NCBI GenBank assembly: GCA_009760885.1
Contig: CM019708.1
Location: forward strand, 12,142,931 to 12,206,930
Direction of reading: 5' to 3'
DNA: 64,000 nucleotides
From: Achatina immaculata
Lineage: Eukaryota > Mollusca > Gastropoda > Stylommatophora > Achatinidae
Each line of letters opens with the position of its first letter. Position 1 is the stretch's first letter. The position numbers and the translations under genes are program-made. Shown one piece after another: positions 56,155 through 64,000 of the stretch. The notes under the pieces were generated by a model. The model was not told where the DNA came from and did not search any database. It worked only from the letters and a program-made list of their open reading frames with translations.

Positions 56155-56327
56155 TTACACACGAAGAATCTCCATACAGTTGTTATAGCAGATACTGATC
56201 CAATCAGGCTGGGTGGAGGACCACTGTATCTGATTGATTTCTCCTCCAGCTGTATAGGCCAAGATTGGATCCTCGATAGCTCGGGGCATCTGCTGGATGT
56301 CCCAGATGAGAGCTTGGTGGTCATCAC
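56155..56327 (-). CDS. DCAF7: DCAF7/WDR68 last coding exon
   Basis: After a TTTCAG acceptor it codes [40 protein letters not shown] and [16 protein letters not shown], then TAA. This is the C-terminal end of DCAF7, a seven-bladed WD40 protein that works as substrate receptor or scaffold for DYRK1A/HIPK2 kinases and CUL4-DDB1. It is nearly identical to vertebrate protein, ending in the same LEILRV-type sequence. The GD before DHQAL is split over the intron (G|GT). Confidence 0.97.
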
Positions 56328-56875
56328 CTGAAATTATACGGAATTCCAAAAGATCAATTTGTTTTCATTTTATGATGGTCTTCGTCTATTCTCAGACACT
56401 GAAGCATTTCAAGGAGCTCTCAAACTGTGAATCAGGCAATCTCTGACAAGTATCGTTCATGTCTTCTTTCCCCCAGGGAGTGTAACATGTTGTCTTCCTA
56501 ATACATCGCAGGTCTTATGGTACATTTAATTCTCTGAAATTTTACCTTATCTGAATCCTGTCCTTTCTGTTTTGATGTTAAACTATGCTTCTCCTCTCTA
56601 TTATTTGGATTTTCTTCTGTTTACACATTTTTTTTATTTTCTTGTGAGATGTGAAATTATGAAAGAGTCTGATTGCGGGAGGTGTCTCTGAGATCTTCCG
56701 TTGTTACAGCAGCCTGGATTTTCTACCTGGTTTTTTCCTTTGAGATACTGACCTTATCAGTTAGGAAAACAGAATCTGCTTTGTAATATAAACCAAGAGC
56801 AAGGGTTTTTAAAAATCAAGATGGGGGGGGGAGAAGAGAAAGAAACAGCATTAGAAGGTAATAAGATGAGGAAAC

Positions 56876-57115
56876 AGAAAGCCTGAGTGGTGTAGTGGAT
56901 AGCGCACCCATCTCTCACAATGAGGTTGGTGGTTCAAGTATGGTCAGAGGTGCTCCATCACCTGCTGCAGAAAGAAGTACCTGGCTCCTTTAGGAACGGG
57001 GGGAAAGTAAAGGCAACTAGGTATGATGCTGACTACGTCACCCAGTCATGTGCTAACAAGTCAAAGAAAATATGGGCAGTGACATCATAACTCAAGATGC
57101 CTCATATGGTATGAC
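56876..57115 (+). mobile_element. tRNA-derived SINE (family S1), best-preserved head
   Basis: A box: TGAGTGGTGTAGTGGATAGC; B box: GGTGGTTCAAGTATGG; body: AAAGGCAACTAGGTATGATG, CTGACTACGTCACCCAGTCA, AAGTCAAAGAAAATATGGGC. It lies in the last DCAF7 intron, opposite strand. Confidence 0.85.
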
Positions 57116-57334
57116 AGAACAACAATGGCAATGAAAAACATATATTAACGATCCAATATTTTGGCAATATGCCTTCAACAAGGGTGAAAGATAGGAAAAA
57201 AAAACACACACACACACAAAAATGGAACTCAACTACCAAGGTCCCTGTATCATGAAAACCATGCACAGAAAAACAGTTAAAGGTATCTGAAACAAGGATC
57301 AATGTTGGAATAATTCTTGCAGAGATACCTAACT

Positions 57335-57422
57335 AATCATCATCAGGTGCTGTGCCGACTGGAGTTGGCTATTATGTTTCTCCATAGTACCGGATCCTTC
57401 ATGCAGGCCACCTATGGCTGGC
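57335..57422 (-). mobile_element. LINE family C extreme 3' end
   Basis: The reverse complement reads GGCCTGCATGAAGGATCCGG, AGAAACATAATAGCCAACTC, CAGTCGGCACAGCACCTGAT, matching 62,708-62,780, and ends in (GAT)n. Confidence 0.8.
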
Positions 57423-57520
57423 TCCTAACTATGAAGATAAAATACTAATCAAATCATTAACAAAGGCAGAACAAATGAAATGTGGTCAGCTGATAAGTCG
57501 GGTGATGATGAAGCCTTAAA

Positions 57521-57800
57521 TCAACCAACGATATGTAGACAACAAAGGTGATAACTCTGTGAAAGATAACTGAAATTTGTTAATGCTGCCGGTCCTTCAT
57601 TATTAATGTTGATTCTAAACTGCTCACTTCTCTGGTTACGACACAGCTGTCGTATGTGCTCTGACAATCCCTCTATGATTTCTTCTGTTTTTCCATTTTT
57701 AAAAAATTTGTCCAATATTCTAAAAATACTCCTGCTAATTTTTTTTTTACTTTTTATGAATGTCTTTACCACTTTGTAACTGTCTTTCAGTCTCACTACA
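57521..57800 (-). other. Unassigned open frame in DCAF7 intron
   Basis: Minus strand: VVRLKDSYKVVKTFIKSKKK, RSIFRILDKFFKNGKTEEII, EGLSEHIRQLCRNQRSEQFR. It looks protein-like, but a stop lies just upstream and no splice sites are convincing. No family recognised; possibly a retroelement remnant. Confidence 0.3.
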
Positions 57801-58016
57801 CTGTTTTAACAGCCACATTTCTTTCTCTGCTCTATTATTGCTTTGTTAATCTCCTCTATATATGCAGGCGCTAGAAATAAACACACTGAAATAATATCAT
57901 ACTGAAAACTACTCAGTAACCTACCGTATCTGGTTTCTGGAGGTTTGATACTGCTAGTATTGCTTTTCACTGTCACAGCCCTATGATGGTTTATGCAATG
58001 AGAAAACAGTGATTAC

Positions 58017-58134
58017 CTGCAGTACAAATATGACAGCTTGAATGCGGGGCCCAGCCTATACCATTAACACAAGCCCTGTGATTGTTGAGTCTAGCTACTG
58101 GGGTACATGGCACTCGTACATCAAGGATGATTAC
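58017..58134 (-). CDS. DCAF7: DCAF7/WDR68 penultimate coding exon
   Basis: CTGCAG|GTA acceptor, CAG|GTAATC donor. Codes VIILDVRVPCTPVARLNNHR and ACVNGIGWAPHSSCHICTA plus one base. 118 bases; phase 0 in and 1 out, fitting both neighbours. A near match to vertebrate DCAF7. Confidence 0.97.
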
Positions 58135-59486
58135 CTGCAGAAAGCAAGGGAAATCACTGCTATGTCATATAGAAACATGTACAGCGAATCTGCAACCAAT
58201 ACCCTCTACACAGTTGGAAACTATTAATATTTAACCATTTCACTCCCAAATTCTCATAAAAACTGAACGAACAAACTGGAAATGAAACAGCTGATAGACC
58301 AGCAGAGGAAGGCACAAAGAAAGAACATTTCTGGCACAGAATACTGCAAAAGGAAGTGAAAAAAAAAAAACTTGGAAATACCAAACACCTGCAGGCAGAG
58401 GAGACACAGCAGATACCCACGGAGCCCACACAAAGACTAAACAACAAACCACAGTCTTCCAGTTACAAACTGTACACCGTGGACTCAGTGCTCATCTCCA
58501 TATGATAAAGGCTGTACCAACAGTCCAATGCATGTATCAAAATGGCCCCCAGACTCCACATACAACAGACCTGCACCATACACAAAGACTTCAGAGCTCA
58601 CGTATGACCCTGATAGAGGATCACGGAGATGAAACTCTGGGGTTACTACAAAGACCTCCTAATGACAGCATGATTCGAGGAGGCAACCCAATCCCCTATT
58701 AAGCTAAGCATACAAATCCCAACACAGAATGAGTTGAAGATGAATGAACAAATTTATTTTATCTTCCAAAATCTCTTATCTTTTCCCCTTCTAGTTATCC
58801 TCATCTCCTTTGATAAACTTAATAATGTAACATTTCCCTCATCCTATAATTCATTAATATTTTCAGTGTGCAGTGCAAGTATATCCAAACAACAATGATT
58901 GTCCTTTCACTGGAAAGACTATGCATTTGGCTTTTGCTGCTAGTGCAGTGATCTAAGCTGTAGAAATAGGTAACTGACAAAGATGGACAATATCTGCCTA
59001 TATTCTGCTGCACACTAGATTGCACCGTACACAGTGAAGGAAAAACAGGATATTACATTAAAAAAAGTTGTCCTACAAAAAAAAAGGGATTCTGCCAGAG
59101 TCCACATAAAGAAACAAAAACATATTTTGTATTCTAATAACATGTTTAACTCTTTCGGGACTGGGGGAAAAAACATGTGCCGAAAGACGTTACATTTTTC
59201 AGCAGGTGTTGTGATATATTTGGGATCTCCTTCTAAAAGTCATTGTACTAATTCCGTATTCACCATATGTGTATCACATATCAAAATAAGTGGAAATGAA
59301 TGATGATTCCATAAATGAAGTTATTTGTCACAACAACAAAAAACTGGCGTGAAAAGAGGGACACATTTGTGAGCACACAAAAAAAAAATGTTTTTAAGCT
59401 GAGAGATAAAATTATGTTCTACTTACCATCACTGTGTCATAAATCCAATAAATCCAACAAAATATAATATATAATCCCACATAATC
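58135..59486. other. DCAF7 intron, no further gene seen
   Basis: AT-rich with A runs; short open frames lack recognised homology. Confidence 0.5.
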
Positions 59487-59612
59487 ACTTTTTGCGACAG
59501 CAATAGGAAAGACGCTGGCGATGGTTGGGACATGTGCTCCGAATGACTGACAACTCACTACCAAAAATAGCACTAAGATGGACACCACAGGGGAACAGAA
59601 GTAAGGGTAACA
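59487..59612 (+). mobile_element. LINE family E fragment
   Basis: GACGCTGGCGATGGTTGGGA, CATGTGCTCCGAATGACTGA, ATGGACACCACAGGGGAACA match 18,970-19,050. Truncated on both sides. Confidence 0.8.
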
Positions 59613-59674
59613 CAATAATTGGTGTATAAGTACACAACTATACACTAAACACTGCAGTAAAGCTGTGATACTAG

Positions 59675-60240
59675 AATGTATAAAATTGGAAAAAAGTAGG
59701 AGCAGCTTTATTACTTAACGATTACAAAGTTATGACGTTTCGGCGTGAGCCTTAATCATACAAAAGCATACAGGACGAAGAAATAGGGAGAGGAGATAAA
59801 GTATAGATTTACATGAATACTGTAAAAAAAAAAAAAAAGGTACTTAGCTGTAAATTGCAAGGTGTGGCTTGTCTGGCGGTGTGTGTCAGGAATGGATCTG
59901 GTAGGACGTGGAAATTGTTTAAACAGAGACCTGTGACATGTGGTCGGTGGGTTGTAACTGGGAGTGGTGGATGGGGAACCGGGGAGGGGAGAGAGAGTGA
60001 CGCACTACTGGCCTAGCTAGGAGAATTTGAAACAGGTGATTGGAGAAGAGGTGTTGCAGAGAAGAGGGGTTGCTGAGAAAATAGCGGGGTTGCAGAGTGA
60101 TGCTGTGAGGAAGTTTGAAAAGTAAAAAGGGGTGGATTTAGTGGAGAGGTACTATAATGATTGAAGAAGATGATGTTACGTGTAACTAAACAGCGAGTTT
60201 AGTTTAGTTACACTCGCTGTTTAGTTGGGGTGAGGAAAGC
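59675..60240 (-). mobile_element. Dispersed repeat X, minus strand
   Basis: Starts AAAAAAGTAGGAGCAGCTTT, ATTACTTAACG, GACGTTTCGGCGTGAGCC (the X terminus) and continues as the inverse of 38,560-39,090. A 24-bp inverted repeat (CTAAACAGCGAGTTTAGTTT region) closes it at 60,180-60,225. Confidence 0.65.
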
Positions 60241-60334
60241 TGTTGCTAGGAATTAGGAGATTGGAGCACCTATGGGTGTAAGTGGAGTGCATCTGGAAAA
60301 ATAATTAAGGGAATAATGCAAAAAGAACTGCCTA

Positions 60335-61000
60335 AACAGGTGTTGATGAAGTAAACCAATTTGCATATCTCGGCAGCTACATAGACCAGGACGGTGACAC
60401 CAGGAAGGAAGTTAGAGTTAGAATTGCAAAAGCAGCACTGTCCTTCAAAAATCGTGAGAACATATGGAATTCAAGTTATAAGCACAAAAACCTAGTTAAG
60501 ATTATTCAATTCAAATGTGATATCCACCCACATTTATAAGCATGTGAAAGCTGGAAAACAACTAAAGAAACAGACAAGAAATTAGACTCTTTTGAAAACA
60601 AATGCCTAAGGAAAATACTTGGTATAAAGTGGAACGAATTCAAGAACAATGCAGAGATAAGACAGATGAGCAAACAACAACCTGCCTCATGAGTGATCAG
60701 AAAAAGAAGATGGACATATGTAGGCCATGTGATGAGAAGAAAGAAGATGGACATATGTATGCCATGTGATGAGAAGAAACAATCAGAGAATACCAAAACA
60801 AGCTATTAAGTGCAGCACAACAGGCCAAAGAAAAAGAAGCTGACTGCGTGAAACTCTAAAGAGGACATTGTAAAGAGAAGTCAGTTTAGTGGGCATAACA
60901 TCCCTTGATGAAGTTGAAAGACTCACTGCGAACAGGAAAACTTGGCAAACAACTATGCGAGCCCTATGTGACGTTTAACGGCACGGGAAGGACATAAGAA
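60335..61000 (+). mobile_element. LINE family D 3' part
   Basis: VNQFAYLGSYIDQDGDTRKE, ESWKTTKETDKKLDSFENKC, LRKILGIKWNEFKNNAEIRQ, RKRRWTYVGHVMRR, ending ATGTGACGTTTAACGGCACG. A 42-bp duplication of the GAAGATGGACATATGTA segment occurs at 60,705-60,775. Confidence 0.88.
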
Positions 61001-61189
61001 GATACCAAGAACATATAATCTTTCTTTAATGGACTGTCCACTGCCCCCAAACCTCTTCAGCCAGACTCAAAATCACCATCATCACCACTATATTATCCTA
61101 CTGGATACCAGTATAATTTCCAAAGATGTCAATAGCTTGACTTTATTTTATACATGAATAGCTAGAACACAGTGCTTGAAAGAAAATTC

Positions 61190-61462
61190 TAATCTAACCA
61201 TTCTTCTTCTTCTTCGGCTGTCTCAGCCATTAAAGCTTGTTGCTGCAGATAAAGTTCGCCTCCATTCCTCTCTGTTCCTAATCTTCTCTCTTCAGTTGGT
61301 GACACTAATTTCTTTTATATCCTCTTCTATGTTGTCTTTCCATCTCTGTCTTGGTCTACCCCTTGGTCTTGTTTGCTTTATCTCTTGTGCATACATAATT
61401 TTCATTTGTCTGTTCTCTTCCATTCTCTCTACATGGGTAACAAGCGTAGTCTTTTCGGTTTA
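61190..61462 (-). mobile_element. LINE family F 3'-end fragment
   Basis: The minus strand encodes a GRPRQRWKDNIEEDIKEISV-type tail and NREEWRRTLSAATS; matches 14,340-14,500. Confidence 0.8.
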
Positions 61463-61705
61463 AGACATTTATAATTTGTTGAGATTTAAATAAACTGTTC
61501 AGTTCAGTGTTCTTTCTAGCTTTCCATTCCCCATTGGTGGTATCCTTTATGGGCCGAAATATTCTTCTTTGATGTTATTTGTAAATGTTCAAAGATCAAA
61601 TCCTATGTCCACATCATACGGATATATATAGACATGGCACAGATACTTGGTTTAGATAAAGGCTTAAGCAAAAATGAACTGGACATATTTAGTTGTGTCC
61701 CTTAC

Positions 61706-61857
61706 TTCTAGTGCATCGAGAGCCATCGTGGCCAAGTAGTTTGGATCCTGTTTGTTCCAGGCAAGTCTCAGCAGAGGCACATGCTGCTGATCCTCGTAGA
61801 TAATTGTGGAATGTTCCAGATGCCGCAGGTCAAACATTCGAACAGACCCATCAGCAC
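61706..61857 (-). CDS. DCAF7: DCAF7/WDR68 internal coding exon
   Basis: GTGCAG|GT acceptor, GAA|GTAAGG donor. Codes [50 protein letters not shown]. Two bases finish the preceding Gly codon; phase 0 out. The three exons give about 147 residues, the C-terminal 40-45% of the usual 342. Upstream exons were not found in 61,858-64,000 and must lie beyond the window. Confidence 0.97.
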
Positions 61858-62364
61858 CTGCACGCAGAGAATATAATCACTGTATTCAAACTGACCACAT
61901 GTGATTTCAAAATCATCCAGCACATTGTGTTAATTAATGCTTTCAAGCAGTTACCATAAGAACAAATATAATGATGTTACAAGCAGGCTAGTCAATAAAT
62001 GAAAGGCTGCTGGTCCATGACCTGCTACCAATGGTCCACAAGTCGATCCAACAGCACTAATGGATACCTGGCACTCCTGTGATAGGGAAAACCAGTCTCT
62101 GAAAACCTCCTTCCACGCAGAATGAGGAACAGTGAACTGTACTGTACACAACGCTAACAATGAATGATGAAACAACATAATATCAAATGAAGACCTGTCA
62201 CACAAGAAGAGACTATATTACGGGTATACAAATGGAGAAAGCAAAAAATGTAAAAATTGAAACTAATGAGCTAGTTTTGACCGTGGGCCCTTCCAGGATG
62301 GCAGCTATTTTTATGTTGTAAACTTAAAAGAAATCACTGCAAGCTGCACCGAGAATATCTAAAC

Positions 62365-62795
62365 GTAAGAGGGAAGTTATATGGAAGTGAATCATGGACA
62401 ATAGGCAGGTCTGCACAAAAATCATTGGAAGCAGCAGAAATGTGGTTTATTAGAAAAATGTTGCGAATCCCCTGGACAGCAAAAATAACTAATGAAGAAT
62501 GTATGAGAAGAGCTGGAGAGACAAAAAAACCTTGTCAAAAAGATAAGAGAGAGACAATGTACTTTCATAGGACATGCAATGAGAAGAGGGGGCATTGAAA
62601 ATATTATAACAGGAAAAATAGAAGGAAGAAGATCAAGAGGAAGACCAAGAGAAATGATACTGGACAGTCTGACGGGATGGTGTGAGAGGAGATCACTAAC
62701 TGAACTGATGGCCTGCATGAAGGATTGGGTACTCTGGAGAAGCATAATAGCCAATGCCAGTCGGCACAGCACCTGATGATGATGATGAAGAGGGA
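62365..62795 (+). mobile_element. LINE family C 3' end with (GAT)n tail
   Basis: LYGSESWTIGRSAQKSLEAA, MWFIRKMLRIPWTAKITNEE, RGRPREMILDSLTGW and GGCACAGCACCTGATGATGA. About 95% like 45,710-46,100 by eye. Confidence 0.9.
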
Positions 62796-62834
62796 AACTG
62801 GGATTTTCAAGTACAAATCTTATTAACCTTCAAA

Positions 62835-63204
62835 ATTTTGCCTTCAGAAGATGGAGAATTGTAAGCATCTCAGTTCTATCCTTTGCAACAGATGATGATC
62901 AAAGATTCTGTGTGAGAACTGTGACAGATCTTGTAGGAAATTCAGCAAAGGAAACTTATGTCCTATGTCACTGAAGAATTTAAGGGATATAGTGAAAGTG
63001 CCCATTTTCCCTTTATCTGTTAATACACTAGAAGCTGATATTGCTTCTAGTGCTACAGCACTGCACCTGGCTGCCATTTCTTTCTCAGCTAAGGAGGAGC
63101 TATATACCCATTCCTACAACTGGGTTGACTGGGACACTTCCAGACTACACACCTCCGTGATGAAAGATAAGTGCATCAAACACTTTGCTACTCTGGTGCT
63201 CTGA
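62835..63204 (+). other. Unassigned open frame with two to three upstream stops
   Basis: The plus strand from 62,965 reads MSLKNLRDIVKVPIFPLSVN, ADIASSATALHLAAISFSAK, ELYTHSYNWVDWDTSRLHTS. The same frame upstream (MENCKHLSSILCNR, NCDRSCRKFSKGNLCP) is broken by stops. It resembles a decayed or processed protein-coding sequence; the family is not recognised. Confidence 0.3.
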
Positions 63205-63311
63205 CTGGAAGCAGTTATAACCAAAACATTATCACAATATGCAAACACTGTACCTATTTTAGAAATTTAGTCTAGAGAAAGACCCTGAAACAAGATGGAT
63301 ATATGATGCTA

Positions 63312-63905
63312 TAATATTCATTCATTCCTTTGCATGTCCCTTGCGGAACTTTGCCTCCCAAACAGCACTCCTGTAGGCCTCTCGGTTGTGAGCAAGATGG
63401 CCTGCTGCTGCTGCATCCATTTCCAGATCATCAACGATGTCTTGCAGCCATCTTCGTTTCGGTCTTCCTCTTTTTCTTTTTCCCATTATGTATCCTTCCA
63501 ATACGGCCTTCTCTAAATTATCATGACGTTTAATGTGGCCAAAATATTTAAGTTTTCTCTCTTTAATCCTCTTTACTAGCCAGCCTTCTTCAATATTAAG
63601 CTCTTGTAGTATAGATATATTTGTTCTTTTTTGTGTCCACGATATTTGGAGAACTCTTCTATAGCATTTACATTCAAAGGCATTTATGTGCTTCTCAGCT
63701 GTTTTGTTAAGTGTCCAGGTCTCACAGGCATATGTTGCGATGGGAAAGATGCATGCCCTTAAAAATCTTATTTTTGTGGTTCTGTCTGCTCCTCTCCACA
63801 GATTCTTTATTTGTTTTACTTTCTGAAGAGTGATAGATGTCCTCCTTTTAATTTCCCGCATAGTATCTCCATTATTAGTTAGTAGTGGTCCAAGATATTC
63901 AATAT
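63312..63905 (-). mobile_element. LINE family B 3' part
   Basis: Minus strand: NNGDTMREIKRRTSITLQKV, CIFPIATYACETWTLNKTAE, GYIMGKRKRGRPKRRWLQDI. Nearly identical to 11,176-11,745, with the (ATTC)n/CATGTCCCTTGCGG terminus. 5'-truncated near 63,905, after which unrelated DNA runs to the window end. Confidence 0.92.
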
Positions 63906-64000
63906 TATAATAACACTTGTGAATTATGGCATGAACATCTCTGAGGTCGCTCATTCGGCCCAAAAACACCAAATGCATCTCCCTTCGACACCTCATGGTA

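Noticed and set aside
56876..56960. Possible functional tRNA gene
   Set aside because: A and B boxes are present but no cloverleaf closes, and the sequence continues into the SINE body shared with other copies.

Overview
The window is animal genomic DNA: intron-split genes with GT-AG junctions, many decayed retrotransposons, tRNA-derived SINEs, a mariner, a Helitron end and very abundant mini- and microsatellites. The best-resolved gene encodes a secreted adenosine deaminase of the ADGF/ADA2 family (in molluscs the atrial-gland granule antigen / mollusc-derived growth factor group). Together with the repeat landscape this suggests a lophotrochozoan, most likely a mollusc and plausibly a gastropod. 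That assignment is inference.

Two protein-coding genes converge tail to tail. On the plus strand, eleven coding exons between 17,536 and 50,254 join without a frame break into a 520-codon ADGF/ADA2 protein. All zinc and catalytic positions are present, and a signal peptide marks it as extracellular. On the minus strand, the last three coding exons of DCAF7/WDR68 (an intracellular WD40 adaptor) lie at 61,706-61,857, 58,017-58,134 and 56,155-56,327. Its upstream exons lie beyond the right edge. The interval 50.3-56.1 kb holds the two 3' ends.

Layout. 1-1.7 kb: a CR1/jockey-like LINE running off the left edge. 1.7-9 kb: repeats, an internally deleted mariner with both inverted ends, a 37-bp CCAAT-containing minisatellite and a LINE fragment. 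9-14.2 kb: a LINE fold-back palindrome, then a mariner transposase pseudogene broken by two nested insertions, a 530-bp element with 5-bp duplications and a 2.8-kb LINE with 11-bp duplications. 14.3-17.5 kb: dispersed repeat, 23-bp minisatellite, SINE. 17.5-50.3 kb: the ADGF gene, whose introns hold at least six LINE lineages, a Helitron 3' end, SINEs, a telomere-like satellite at 28.2 kb, and satellites abutting several splice sites. 50.3-56.1 kb: AT-rich intergenic/UTR DNA with a 57-bp minisatellite. 56.1-64 kb: DCAF7 with intronic SINE and LINE fragments.

The two genes have no evident functional link. The most unusual features are structural: a six-fold tandem duplication of the exon 1/intron 1 junction of ADGF, a satellite combining a LINE 3' terminus with CCCTAA telomere-type repeats, perfect or near-perfect palindromes made of a SINE and of a LINE tail, and LINEs inserted into the middle of satellite arrays. 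I found no new enzyme-based or defence-type system.
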